Assembly: GCA_030653975.1 (NCBI GenBank)
Contig: JAURYH010000021.1
Span: 124,001-188,000, forward strand
Length of the DNA stretch: 64,000 bases
Origin: Hydrogenophaga sp.
GTDB lineage: Bacteria; Pseudomonadota; Gammaproteobacteria; Burkholderiales; Burkholderiaceae_C
Reading direction: 5' to 3'
The position numbers and the translations under genes were made by a program. Position 1 is the stretch's first letter. Every line of letters starts with the position of its first letter. Below the pieces are notes generated by a model. The model did no database searches, was not told the DNA's origin, and saw only the letters and a list, made by a program, of their open reading frames with translations. Of the stretch, positions 15,427-24,311 are shown piece after piece.

Positions 15427-17547
15427 ATGACGCTCTGGCGCACGCCCCGCTGGCTCGCCACCTCGGTGCGCAACAAGCTGCTGGCGATGGCGCTGCTGCC
15501 GCTGCTGGTGGTGTTCCCGCTGCTGGTGCTGGCCATCGCGGTCTGGAGCAACATCACCTACGACCGACTGCTCATCACCAAGGTGCGCAGCGATCTGGCC
15601 GTGGCACGCGGCTATTTCGACCAGGTGCTGATCGAGGTCGGCAGTGGCACGCGCGGCGTGGCGGGATCGCAGCGGCTGCTGAGCGCCCTGCAGCCGCCGG
15701 AGAAGGTCCACAACAAGGGCCAGGCCGATGTGGCGGCGCTGCGCGAACGCCTGAGCGAGGCCCGGCGCGAGCTGCGGCTGGACTTCCTGCTCCTCTATGG
15801 CACCGACGGCCAGCCGCTCGGCAGTGCCGAAAACGACGGTCCCCATGCCGCCCTGCCGATGGCGCTCCAGCGCCTGGTGCCCGAGGCCCGCCAGGACAGC
15901 GGGCCGCGCTCGGCGCGCCTGATGCGGCTGGACACCATGGCCATCGCCCAAATAGCACCCCAGCTGCTGCCACGCCTGCACATCCCGCTGGTGCCCACGC
16001 GCAACGCCGCACCCGACGCGCGCACCACCGAAGACCGCGCCATGGTCGTGATCTCGCTGCAACCGGTGCACGACGCATCGGGGCAGGTGGTGGCCCTGCT
16101 GGCGGGCGGCCTGCTGCTCAACCAGAACCTGGATTTCATCGACCACATCAACCGCATCGTCTACCCCGAAGGCTCACTGCCCTTCGACAGCGAAGGCACA
16201 GCCACGCTGTTCCTCGACGACGTGCGCATCACCACCAACGTGCGCCTGTTCCAGGACCAGCGCGCCATCGGCACACGCGTCTCGCAGACCGTGCGCGACC
16301 GCGTGCTCGGCGGGGGCCAGACCTGGCTGGACCGCGCCTTCGTGGTCAACGACTGGTACGTGTCGGCCTACGACCCGCTGCTCGACGCTGCCGGGCAGCG
16401 CATCGGCATGCTCTACGTGGGCTACCTCGAAGCGCCGTTCCGTCTCGTGCGCCTGGCCATGATCGGCGTGATGGGACTGATCTTTCTGGCCGTCATGGCG
16501 GTGTCGGCCTGGTTCTCGGTGCGCTGGGCGCGCAGCATCTTCAAGCCCGTGCAACAGATGAACCTGACCATGCAGCGCGTCGAAGACGGCGAGAACCGGG
16601 CGCGCGTCGGCGCCCTGCCCGCGCGCGACGAACTCGGCGCGCTGGCCGGCCACCTGGACCAGCTGCTCGATGCGATCGACGAGAAGACGCACGCGCTGCA
16701 GCGCTGGGGCGAAGAGCTCGACGGCAAGGTGGCCGAGCGCACGCGCGAACTCGAAGCCAGCAACGCCTCGCTGCAACTGGCGCAGCAGCAACTCGTCAAG
16801 AGTGAGAAGCTCGCGGCTATTGGCCAGCTCACCGCCAGCATCGCGCACGAGATCAACAACCCCATCGCCGTGATGCAGGGCAACCTGGACCTGATGCGGG
16901 AAACCCTGGGCGGACACAGCCGGCCGGTGCAGGGCGAACTCAGGCTGCTGGACGAACAGGTCGAGCGCATGCGCATCATCGTGACGCAGTTGCTGCAATA
17001 CGCGCGCCCCACCGAATACGCGGGCTATGTGGAAAGCCTGGACCTCAACCGCACGGTGGATGACAGCCTGGTGCTGGTGGCGCACCTGCTCGCGCAGACC
17101 CGCATCGAGGTGGTGCGCGAACTGCAGGCCAGACAGCCCGTGGGCTTCAACCGCCAGGAACTGCAGCAGGTGATCATCAACCTGCTGATCAACGCCATCC
17201 AGGCCATGCCGGAAGGCGGCACGCTGCGGCTGGTCACCGCGGACTGGTGCACCGAGGACAGCGCCATGCGCGGCGCCGAACTGAGCGTGCAGGACACCGG
17301 ACCGGGACTGGCCCCCGGCGTGCAGGAGCGGCTGTTCCGGCCCTTCTTCACCACCAAGAACGACGGCAACGGCCTCGGACTGTGGATCAGCCAGGGCCTG
17401 CTCGAACGTTACGGTGGCGGTATCACGGCCGAAAATCGCAGCGACTGCCGCGGCGCCACATTCAGCGTGCGTCTGCTGACCGAACCGCGGGCACCCGACG
17501 CCGCGCGTGCGGGCACCCACGATGGCCGACCCGGAGCCATGGCGTGA
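15427..17547 (+). CDS. Membrane sensor histidine kinase, partner of the NtrC-type regulator
   Basis: A 706-residue kinase. It has a membrane helix at about 20-40, a roughly 300-residue periplasmic Cache-like sensor region (with AIGTRVSQTVRDRVLGGG and YVSAYDPLLDAAGQRIGML), a second helix at about 343-363, HAMP at 364-417 and a coiled coil to about 460. The phospho-acceptor is His474 (SIAHEINNPIAVM). The ATPase domain has the N box (LLINAIQAM), DTGPGL and FFTTKNDGNGLGLW. The start at 15427 avoids overlapping the regulator gene. Such Cache sensors often bind small organic acids; formate or a benzoate-related acid would suit the neighbourhood, but nothing visible proves the ligand. Confidence 0.92.
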   Translation: MTLWRTPRWLATSVRNKLLAMALLPLLVVFPLLVLAIAVWSNITYDRLLITKVRSDLAVARGYFDQVLIEVGSGTRGVAGSQRLLSALQPPEKVHNKGQADVAALRERLSEARRELRLDFLLLYGTDGQPLGSAENDGPHAALPMALQRLVPEARQDSGPRSARLMRLDTMAIAQIAPQLLPRLHIPLVPTRNAAPDARTTEDRAMVVISLQPVHDASGQVVALLAGGLLLNQNLDFIDHINRIVYPEGSLPFDSEGTATLFLDDVRITTNVRLFQDQRAIGTRVSQTVRDRVLGGGQTWLDRAFVVNDWYVSAYDPLLDAAGQRIGMLYVGYLEAPFRLVRLAMIGVMGLIFLAVMAVSAWFSVRWARSIFKPVQQMNLTMQRVEDGENRARVGALPARDELGALAGHLDQLLDAIDEKTHALQRWGEELDGKVAERTRELEASNASLQLAQQQLVKSEKLAAIGQLTASIAHEINNPIAVMQGNLDLMRETLGGHSRPVQGELRLLDEQVERMRIIVTQLLQYARPTEYAGYVESLDLNRTVDDSLVLVAHLLAQTRIEVVRELQARQPVGFNRQELQQVIINLLINAIQAMPEGGTLRLVTADWCTEDSAMRGAELSVQDTGPGLAPGVQERLFRPFFTTKNDGNGLGLWISQGLLERYGGGITAENRSDCRGATFSVRLLTEPRAPDAARAGTHDGRPGAMA

Positions 17548-17565
17548 TCCTGCGCGGCCGCAGGA

Positions 17566-18183
17566 TCAGGCCAGCATGTCGAAGCCCTGCATCTCCACCC
17601 CGATGAAGGCGCGCGTGAACCCGGCCAGTGCGGCATAGAAGCGCGCCTTGGGGTGGGCCGCAATGGCATCGCACATCGCCGGTGCCCAGGGCTGCACGTG
17701 GGTGGTAAAGAACTTCTGCTGCTGGGTCAGATTGGCCACCTCGACCTCTTCGCCCGCGATCAGGTAGCGCATGACTTCGCACAGGTAGGCGAAATGGTCC
17801 TCGGTTTCCGACATCGTGTCGTCGCGCCCGAGCCCGAGCGCGGCAAGGTCGCTGCGCAAGGCGGCCAGCGGCTTTTCGTTCAGGAAACCGCTGAGGTAGT
17901 GGGAGCCAAACAGAAACACCTCGGCCCGGCCCACGCCGCCGAACAGGGCGTCGAACTCGGCCGACACGGCCACATCGTCGATCGCACGTGCCGCGGCCAC
18001 CACTTCGCGCCAGGGTTCTTCGAGAAAACCGCCCGCCGCGGGCGCCTCGGTCACGGCCACACGCAGCTGGGCCATGAGCGCCGGCGACGGTGCGGCGTAA
18101 TACAGCGCGGCCAGCAGGCCATAGACCTCGGCGCGGGCGGTTTCTTCGTCGAGCGCGGAGGAGACGGAAATTGAATCGTTCAT
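17566..18183 (-). CDS. TorD/DmsD-family redox enzyme maturation chaperone
   Basis: A 205-residue, all-helical cytoplasmic protein of the TorD family. These chaperones bind Tat signals and apo-molybdoenzymes until the cofactor is inserted. Family features are AEVYGLLAALYYAAPS near the start, AEFDALFGGVGRAEVFLFGSHY in the middle and FFTTHVQPWAPAMCDAI near the end. I chose the ATG complementary to 18181-18183 (MNDSISVSS). It lies downstream of the polyferredoxin gene and convergent with the kinase gene (18 bp apart). FdhA is the obvious client. Confidence 0.88.
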   Translation of the reverse strand: MNDSISVSSALDEETARAEVYGLLAALYYAAPSPALMAQLRVAVTEAPAAGGFLEEPWREVVAAARAIDDVAVSAEFDALFGGVGRAEVFLFGSHYLSGFLNEKPLAALRSDLAALGLGRDDTMSETEDHFAYLCEVMRYLIAGEEVEVANLTQQQKFFTTHVQPWAPAMCDAIAAHPKARFYAALAGFTRAFIGVEMQGFDMLA

Positions 18184-18243
18184 ATCGTTTGCTCGTTCGG
18201 TTGAGGCATCACCACAAAACCAGGAAAGCCAGGGTCCGGTCAA

Positions 18244-18318
18244 GGCACGCCGTGGAACTGGCTTTGCCAGGCCACAGGCGTGGTCCCCCTGGGGGAAGAC
18301 GCGAAGCGGCGCAGGGAG
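18244..18318 (+). repeat. Composite palindromic repeat, copy R7
   Basis: It contains GGAACTGGCTTTGCCAGG, TCCCCCTGGGGGAAG and GACGCGAAGCGGCGCAGGG. The last element is identical in copy R8. It ends directly at the complement of the polyferredoxin stop codon (18319). Confidence 0.8.
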
Positions 18319-20427
18319 TTACACATCCGTAATGCGGGTCTCGCCCGGGTTCGAATAGATGTCCACCACGCGGCAGTCGCCGCACATTTTCAGGCGTTCC
18401 AGCGCCTCGCCCTGGAACATCGCGTGGCCGCCGAGCTTGGCCAGCATGACTTCGATGCCCTTGAGCGTGCCGAACGGTTTGCTGCAGCGGATGCACAGGT
18501 AAGGCAACGCTTCGTTGAGCACGCGCAGCTGCTTGCGCTGCTCGCCCAGCAGCAGGCGCGGTTGCAGCGTGATGGCGTTTTCCGGGCAGGTCTTTTCGCA
18601 CAGACCGCACTGCACGCAGTTCTTTTCGATGAAGCGCAGCTGCGGGCGTTCGGCGTTGTCCTGCAGCGCGCTGGCCGGGCAGGCGCTGACGCAGCTCAGG
18701 CACAGGGTGCAGCTGTCCTTGTTGACGTTGATCGTGCCCAGCAGCGAGGCCGCGGGCAGTTCGATGATGTCGGCGGTGCGGGGGCGGGTGGCGCTGTCCT
18801 GCAGCAGGTGATCAATGGCGAGCTCCACCGTGGCGCGTTTCTCGGCCTGCACCGCGAAACTGGCACGGCGCTGCACACCCTGGGCCGGCGCTTCGCCCAG
18901 CTCGGCGTCGAGCGCCATCAGGTCGCGCGCATCGCGGGCTTCGATCAGCTTGAAGTGGCGCCCGCTGTAACCCAGGCCGCTCACGATGGCCTGCGCGACC
19001 GCCATCTGCTCGCGCACAGCGTCGCGGTACTGCGGCGCTTCTTCGCCCGTCATCAGCACCCAGACCTGCGAGGCGCCGTAGGCGAAGGCGGTGAGCCAGA
19101 CGTCCAGCCCCATGGACGCGGTGTGCCACAGCGACAGCGGGATCACGCGCGCGGGCACGCCGCGCACCGACTTGTCGAGCGCGGCAGCGCGGCCCAGGTC
19201 GCCAACCAGCGCCGCGCCGGCTTCCTGGCTGTGCAGCAGAAAGGCCGCGTCTTTGCCGCCCGCCTTGGCGTAGGTGGCCAGCAGGGTGCGCAGCTTCACA
19301 CCCTGCTCGCTGGCGCGCGGGTAGGCGTAGCTCAGCGCGCCGGTGGGGCAGACGGTGGTGCAGGTGCCACAGCCGACGCAGAGGTTGGGGTTGACAACGA
19401 TCTGGTTGCGCTTGAGGTCGCTGCTGATGGCCGAGGCCGAACAGATGTCGACGCAGGCGTTGCAGCCCACTTTCTCGTTGCGGCCGTGGGCGCAGAGCTT
19501 CTGCTTGTAGGTGAAGAACTTCGGCTTCTCGAACTCGCCCACCAGGTCGCGCAACTGGATCAGTGCCTGCATGGCGGCCGCATCCTTCAGGCCGCCGGGC
19601 AGGTGCATATAGCCTTGCGGCAGCGCATGCTGGCTGAAGGCCGGTGTCTTGCGCAGGTCCAGCACCAGGTCGAATCGGTCGCTGTGCGTCTGCGGCTCGC
19701 GCTGGAAGTTGATGGCCCCCACCGCTTCGCAGGCCTTGACGCAGGCGCGGTGCGAGCGGCAGCGGTCCATGTCGATCTGGTAGTCAAGGCCGATCGCGTC
19801 TTCGGGGCAGGCGGCGATGCAGGCGTTGCAGCGCGTGCAGAGGTCGAGGTCGATCGGGTTGCGGGTGGTCCAGCTCACGTCGAAGGCGCCGAGCCAGCCC
19901 GTGATGTGCGGCGCCTCGCCGCCGATGACGGGGTAGCGGCGCGCCTGCATGCCGGCGCCACCCACGGCCATGAGGGTCACGTCCAGCGCGTCGTTCAGCA
20001 GCGCCGCGGCGCGTTCGGCGTCTTCCAGCGCCCCGATGATGAGCAAGCGGCCTTCGCTGGTGTAGGTCACCGTGGGCACGGGTTCGGCGTCGGGCAGGCG
20101 GGCCGCAGCCAGCAGCGCGGCCATCTTGGGCGTGGCCATCGCGGCCTCGCGGCCCCAGCCCCCGGTCTCGCGGATGTTGACGAAGCGGATCGGCCGCACA
20201 TCGAGCGAGACCGCGCCCTCGGTCTGCTCCGAAAGTTCGGCAAACAGCCGGCTCTCCTGCGTGCAGGCCACCACCAGCTCTTCACTGCTGCGGCAGGCCT
20301 TCTGGAAGGCGGGCGCGTCGCGGCGGCAGAGCGAGGTGTGCAGGGTCAGGTCTTCATCCAGCGCCTCGCCCAGGGCCTTGGGGTTCAGGGGCATGGTCTG
20401 GTTGCAGTTGCAGATCAGCGTGGTCAT
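18319..20427 (-). CDS. Polyferredoxin-like multi-4Fe-4S protein of the fdh cluster
   Basis: A 702-residue cytoplasmic iron-sulfur protein. Cys groups include CTRCNACIAACPE (197-209), CRSHRACVKAC (223-233), CNACVDIC (322-329), CVGCGTCTTVCPTG (350-363), CTLCLSCVSACPAS and CVQCGLCEKTCPEN. A C-terminal pair CIRC...CGDC could bind another metal. At least six clusters are possible. No transmembrane helix or flavin motif is seen. It starts inside the DUF3306 gene (74-nt overlap) and is followed by the TorD-type chaperone. Related genes accompany FDH operons in beta-proteobacteria. A role in maturation or in a second electron route is inference. Confidence 0.88.
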   Translation of the reverse strand: MTTLICNCNQTMPLNPKALGEALDEDLTLHTSLCRRDAPAFQKACRSSEELVVACTQESRLFAELSEQTEGAVSLDVRPIRFVNIRETGGWGREAAMATPKMAALLAAARLPDAEPVPTVTYTSEGRLLIIGALEDAERAAALLNDALDVTLMAVGGAGMQARRYPVIGGEAPHITGWLGAFDVSWTTRNPIDLDLCTRCNACIAACPEDAIGLDYQIDMDRCRSHRACVKACEAVGAINFQREPQTHSDRFDLVLDLRKTPAFSQHALPQGYMHLPGGLKDAAAMQALIQLRDLVGEFEKPKFFTYKQKLCAHGRNEKVGCNACVDICSASAISSDLKRNQIVVNPNLCVGCGTCTTVCPTGALSYAYPRASEQGVKLRTLLATYAKAGGKDAAFLLHSQEAGAALVGDLGRAAALDKSVRGVPARVIPLSLWHTASMGLDVWLTAFAYGASQVWVLMTGEEAPQYRDAVREQMAVAQAIVSGLGYSGRHFKLIEARDARDLMALDAELGEAPAQGVQRRASFAVQAEKRATVELAIDHLLQDSATRPRTADIIELPAASLLGTINVNKDSCTLCLSCVSACPASALQDNAERPQLRFIEKNCVQCGLCEKTCPENAITLQPRLLLGEQRKQLRVLNEALPYLCIRCSKPFGTLKGIEVMLAKLGGHAMFQGEALERLKMCGDCRVVDIYSNPGETRITDV

Positions 20428-21019
20428 CGTGGTTTTCTTCTGGTTCCGGCTGGGCAACCGGCTCGGGTGCATCAGCCTGGGGGGCCGGGGCCTCTTCGGG
20501 CACGTCGGCGTGTTCTTCGACGGCGGCAATGGGGGCCACCGCCGGGGTTTTCACTTCGTTGGGGTCGTCCACCAGTTTCAGGAACTGGGCACCCACCATC
20601 TTGGCCATTTCGGCTGCGGACAGCGGGCTGGGCTTCGAATAATCGTCGATGTAGATGTCGAGCCCGTCCATCACGTTGTAGTGCGGGTCGGTGAAGAGCT
20701 TTTTCACGGCCGCGTTGCGCACCTCGGCGGGCACGCCGCGCGCCACGAAGGGCTTGAAGTCACCTTCCAGCGAGAGGCGGGCCACGTCTTCCAGCGTGGG
20801 TGCGGGCGGGGCTTCGGCCGGTTCGGCGGGTGCCGGCGGCAAGGACACGGCGGGCGCGACGGTCGGGGTCAGCCCTTGGACGGCGCCGGGCGCCATCACC
20901 GGAGCCACCGCCGCCGGGGGCTCGGGGGCCGGAGGCTCGGCGGGCAAGGGCTGCCCGGTGCGCACCCGCACCTTGCGGCGCGACCAGCGCGAGAAGAAGT
21001 TGTCGTCTTCGGACGTCAT
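20354..21019 (-). CDS. DUF3306-domain protein
   Basis: A 221-residue protein, function unknown. It begins MTSEDDNFFSRWSRRKVRV, the family signature. Residues 25-75 are Pro/Ala-rich. The conserved core is about 75-160 (LARLS-type start, DFKPFVARGVPAEVRNAAVKK, then DGLDIYIDDYSKP). The tail is acidic with Pro, Gln and His repeats. DUF3306 and DUF3305 genes occur together in formate dehydrogenase clusters, which is the only functional hint. Its start overlaps the amidotransferase stop (ATGA) and its last 74 nt overlap the polyferredoxin gene. Confidence 0.88.
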   Translation of the reverse strand: MTSEDDNFFSRWSRRKVRVRTGQPLPAEPPAPEPPAAVAPVMAPGAVQGLTPTVAPAVSLPPAPAEPAEAPPAPTLEDVARLSLEGDFKPFVARGVPAEVRNAAVKKLFTDPHYNVMDGLDIYIDDYSKPSPLSAAEMAKMVGAQFLKLVDDPNEVKTPAVAPIAAVEEHADVPEEAPAPQADAPEPVAQPEPEENHDDHADLQLQPDHAPEPQGPGRGAG

Positions 21020-21858
21020 GTTCGCGCAGGCAGGGGCAGGCCGGGGTGCACCTCGGCCACGCCGCTCTGGTGGCGGTCGGCCCGGGCGCGCGCGGCGCGC
21101 AGAAAATCCATCATCATCGGGCCGCTGTCGAGCAGGCCCTGCATCTCTTCACCCTGCGTGAGGTGGAACTCGGGATGCCACTGCACGCCGAACACATAAC
21201 CGGGACCGGTGTGGCGGATGGCTTCGATGATGCCGTCCTGCGTACTGATGGCTTCCACCACCAGCCCCTCGCCCAGCCGGTCCACGCACTGGTGGTGGAT
21301 GCTGGTGACACGGTGCGGCGCGCTGTTGCCGTACAGGCGGTGCAACGTGGATCCGGTCTCGAATTGCACGTCGTGTATCAGCCGTTCATAGCGCGTGGTG
21401 TCCTGGTGGTCGGTTGCCCCGGGGCGCTGGGACGGAATGTCCTGCACCAGGCTGCCACCAAAATAGACGTTGATGAGCTGTGCGCCCCGGCACACCCCGA
21501 ACACCGGTTTGCCCGCCTCCACGAAACCGCGCAGCAGATTGAGCTCATAGCGGTCGCGGATGGCGTCGCCGGCCCAGGCCGGGTCGCGCAGCGTTTCGCC
21601 ATAGGCCTCCGGACAGATGTCGATGCCGCCCTGCAGGACCAGCCCGTCGAGCAGGTCAACGATCTCGGTCATGGGCGCGCGGTTGGCCGACAAGGGGCTC
21701 TCCTCGTCGACGAAGGGCACCATCAGCGCGATAGCGCGGTGGGCCATGATCCAGTGCGCCATCGTGCTTTCCAGAAACTGCAGCCGCTTCTGCGGCAGCC
21801 CCAGACCGGCCGGGGGGTGGTGCAGCAGACGGGCGCTGATGCCGATGCGAAGTGTCAT
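21016..21858 (-). CDS. Class I glutamine amidotransferase, peptidase C26 (PuuD-like)
   Basis: A 280-residue enzyme of the gamma-glutamyl-gamma-aminobutyrate hydrolase type. The nucleophile is in FGVCRGAQLINVYFGGS, and the His/Glu of the triad are in GVQWHPEFHL. Upstream, LVLQGGIDICPEAYGE fits the substrate-site region of PuuD proteins. It is joined by ATGA overlaps to both neighbours (DUF3305 upstream, DUF3306 downstream), so it is translated as part of that operon. Hydrolysis of a gamma-glutamyl amide is the family expectation. Why it sits among formate dehydrogenase accessory genes is unclear. Confidence 0.88.
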   Translation of the reverse strand: MTLRIGISARLLHHPPAGLGLPQKRLQFLESTMAHWIMAHRAIALMVPFVDEESPLSANRAPMTEIVDLLDGLVLQGGIDICPEAYGETLRDPAWAGDAIRDRYELNLLRGFVEAGKPVFGVCRGAQLINVYFGGSLVQDIPSQRPGATDHQDTTRYERLIHDVQFETGSTLHRLYGNSAPHRVTSIHHQCVDRLGEGLVVEAISTQDGIIEAIRHTGPGYVFGVQWHPEFHLTQGEEMQGLLDSGPMMMDFLRAARARADRHQSGVAEVHPGLPLPART

Positions 21859-22478
21859 GGTTTCGGACCTGTGCCGTGTTTTTCGGTGGAGATGCGCACT
21901 GGCTGACCGAAGCGGTCGGTCAGCGGCTTGAAGCTGTCGGGCCGCTTGCGGCGTTTGGGTTCGGGCTGGTAGGTGGTGTCCACAAAACCGCGCAGCCAGT
22001 CCACCACCTCGTCGGCCGCCGGGACTTGGTCCACGCGCTCCTGCGCGTCGAGCCAGCGCCCGGCATCGTGGTAGCTCAGCGTCACGGTCTGCGGCACCGC
22101 CATGGGCTCGCCATCGAGCAGCCGCTCCTCGTCGGCGCGCCAGACGACCCAGAAACAGGGCTGGGGACTGTTCAGGTTGAGGAAATACCCTTCGGCGTCA
22201 TCGCGGAACAGCTCGACGCGAAAGCGCGGGAACAGCCAGTGGGTGGATGACGGATCGGCCGCGGGCTGCAAGGGCTCGACGGCCTGCGGCTCGTGCAGCG
22301 TGTCGGGCGTGGCGGATCCGGTGTCTTCGGGGCTGCCGCAGGGCAGCACATCGGCGAGCACCCAGCGCCAGGGCTGCCAGCGGCTCATGGGGCCACTGAC
22401 GGGTTCGCGGCGCATGACCACATCCACCTCAATGGCCGGGCGGTGTGGGGTTGAGGTCTGTATGGGTTCGGTTGTCAT
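21855..22478 (-). CDS. DUF3305-domain protein
   Basis: A 207-residue protein of unknown function, first gene of the accessory fdh operon. The conserved part begins IEVDVVMRREPVSGPMSRWQ and continues with WRWVLADVLP, FLNLNSPQPCFWVVWR and VTLSYHDAGRWLDAQERVD, typical of DUF3305. The tail is basic (PEPKRRKRPDSFKPL). I chose the ATG complementary to 22476-22478 (MTTEPIQ); an ATG at 22502 is an alternative. Its stop overlaps the amidotransferase start. The family co-occurs with DUF3306 and FDH genes. Confidence 0.85.
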   Translation of the reverse strand: MTTEPIQTSTPHRPAIEVDVVMRREPVSGPMSRWQPWRWVLADVLPCGSPEDTGSATPDTLHEPQAVEPLQPAADPSSTHWLFPRFRVELFRDDAEGYFLNLNSPQPCFWVVWRADEERLLDGEPMAVPQTVTLSYHDAGRWLDAQERVDQVPAADEVVDWLRGFVDTTYQPEPKRRKRPDSFKPLTDRFGQPVRISTEKHGTGPKP

Positions 22479-22632
22479 GGGCAGACCCGCAATGTAAGCC
22501 ATCGCCCAGCGGCGCCGCACGACCCACCGGGTTCACCCCAGCACCCTTGGTGTCTTGCGCGGGAAAACCCGAAGGCCGGACGCATGGCCCGGCGGCGCTT
22601 CAGAGGCCGAGCGCTTTTTTGCTCATGCCCGC

Positions 22633-23946
22633 TCAGTAGGTTTCCAGGTGCAGGCGCCCTTCGCGCTTGAGCGATGCCCCCACCGTGTCCCAGTTCAGAC
22701 CCGCCTGCGTGGCCACGTCGTGCAGCGCCAGCACCACACCCTCTTCCATGCTCTTCAGGCCGCACACGTAGAAGTAGGTGTTCGGGTCCTGCAGCAGCAC
22801 GGCCAGGTCGGCCGCGCGCTCGCGCATCGCGTCCTGCACGTAGCGTTTGGGCTGGCCCGGCGTGCGGCTGAAGGCGAAGTGGGTGTCGATGAAGTCCTTG
22901 GGCAGGTTCTGCAAGGGGCCGAAGTACGGCAGCTCTTGCTGTGTGCGGGCGCCGAAGAACAGCATCAGCTTGCCGCCCTCGAACTTGCCGCTGGTGCGCA
23001 GGCGGCGGCGCCATTCCGTCATGGCGCGCATGGGGGCGCTGCCGGTGCCGGTGCAGATCATGACGATGTTGGACCTGGGGTGGTTGGGCATCAGGAAGCT
23101 GGTGCCGAACGGGCCGATCACCTCAACCTTGTCGCCCACCTGCAGGTCGCACATGAAGTTGCTGGCCACGCCGCGCACGGGCTGGCCCGAATGGTCTTCG
23201 AGCACGCGTTTGATGGTGAGCGAAAGGTTGTTGTAGCCGGGGCGTTCGCCGTTGCGCGGACTGGCGATGGAGTACTGGCGTGCGTGGTGCGGCCGGCCTT
23301 TGGCGTCGGTGCCGGGTGGCACGATGCCAATGCTCTGGCCTTCGAGCACCGGGAAGGGCATGCTGCCGAAGTCGAGCACGATGTGGTGGGTGTCGTAGTC
23401 GTGGCCGGCCTGTTTGCCGACTTCGGTGACGCGCACGTTGCCGGTGACGGTGGCGGTGACGGATTTCTGCACGGCCTTGGGGCCATAGAGGTTGGTGTAG
23501 GCGTGGGCGGCGCTCCAGGGCGGGAGGGTGGCGCCGTAGGCGGCGGACTTGAAGGTGTCCTGGCCGGTGGGGTCGACTGGTGCTTCGACGGCGGGTTCGG
23601 GTTCTGCCTCGGCCTCGGTGGTGACCGGTTCGGCTGCGGCATCGCCCATGAGCGCTGCGCGCTCGGCCGCCGACAGCTCGACGGGCAACGCGTCCCAGCT
23701 GAGCTGCTCGGCCAGCGAGTAGGCCTTGATGCGCGGCATGGTGCGGTAGTTGTCGATCGAGCCGGTGGGGCACGGCGAGATGCAGTCGTTGCACCAGTTG
23801 CACTTGTCTGCATCAACCACGTAGTTGCGCGAGTCGTGCGTGATGGCCTGCACCGGGCAGATCGCCTCGCAGGTGTTGCAGCGGATGCAGATTTCGGGGT
23901 CGATCAGGTGCTGCTTGATGACGGCGGCTTCGGCTGGGGCGTTCAT
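22633..23946 (-). CDS. boxA: Benzoyl-CoA 2,3-epoxidase reductase component BoxA
   Basis: A 437-residue NADPH-dependent reductase that feeds electrons to BoxB in the aerobic box pathway. Residues 1-65 hold a two-cluster ferredoxin domain ([12 protein letters not shown] and [14 protein letters not shown]). A variable Glu/Ala/Pro linker (about 95-125) leads to a ferredoxin-NADP reductase module with [16 protein letters not shown] for FAD, and [15 protein letters not shown] and [11 protein letters not shown] for NADP. The ATG complementary to 23944-23946 has a GGAG site. It is 365 bp from boxB, an unusually wide gap filled with repeats. Confidence 0.95.
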   Translation of the reverse strand: MNAPAEAAVIKQHLIDPEICIRCNTCEAICPVQAITHDSRNYVVDADKCNWCNDCISPCPTGSIDNYRTMPRIKAYSLAEQLSWDALPVELSAAERAALMGDAAAEPVTTEAEAEPEPAVEAPVDPTGQDTFKSAAYGATLPPWSAAHAYTNLYGPKAVQKSVTATVTGNVRVTEVGKQAGHDYDTHHIVLDFGSMPFPVLEGQSIGIVPPGTDAKGRPHHARQYSIASPRNGERPGYNNLSLTIKRVLEDHSGQPVRGVASNFMCDLQVGDKVEVIGPFGTSFLMPNHPRSNIVMICTGTGSAPMRAMTEWRRRLRTSGKFEGGKLMLFFGARTQQELPYFGPLQNLPKDFIDTHFAFSRTPGQPKRYVQDAMRERAADLAVLLQDPNTYFYVCGLKSMEEGVVLALHDVATQAGLNWDTVGASLKREGRLHLETY

Positions 23947-24311
23947 CGTGTGTCTCCGTGGCTTTTTTGGCAGTGTAGGTCTGAGTTCGGCAGATGGTTC
24001 ACGGAAGTGTTTTTGCGTTGGCGCTGGATTTTGGGTTTTTTGCTCGCCCCCGCCACTGCGTTGACGTGGCGCCGCGCGACACGGCGCGGCTGACGCCGTT
24101 CGTGTCCCCCGCCGGCCTGCGGCCGGCTCCTCCTTGACCTCACTGCGCCAGCCACACCGCGTCGCGCTCGTGGGCGTAAGTGCGAGTGGGATACCGAAAC
24201 ACCCACCGCCTATCCGGAGCGAGTGACCCCACCCAGGATGCGGTGGAACCGGCTTTGCCGGGCCACTCGCATCGTCCCCCTGAGGGGAAGACGCGAAGCG
24301 GCGCAGGGGGG
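23947..24311. other. Repeat-rich gap between boxB and boxA
   Basis: A 365-bp region without a gene. The boxA-proximal part (to about 24050) is T-rich on the + strand and contains the boxA ribosome site. Positions 24060-24180 are palindrome-rich (for example CCGGCCTGCGGCCGG). Positions 24236-24311 are repeat copy R8. Confidence 0.7.
24236..24311 (+). repeat. Composite palindromic repeat, copy R8
   Basis: The fullest example. GGAACCGGCTTTGCCGG is followed by a CCCCCTGAGGGG hairpin, then GACGCGAAGCGGCGC and a G-run that touches the complement of the boxB stop codon at 24312. It shares about 42 identical bases with R3 and 22 with R7. Confidence 0.85.
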
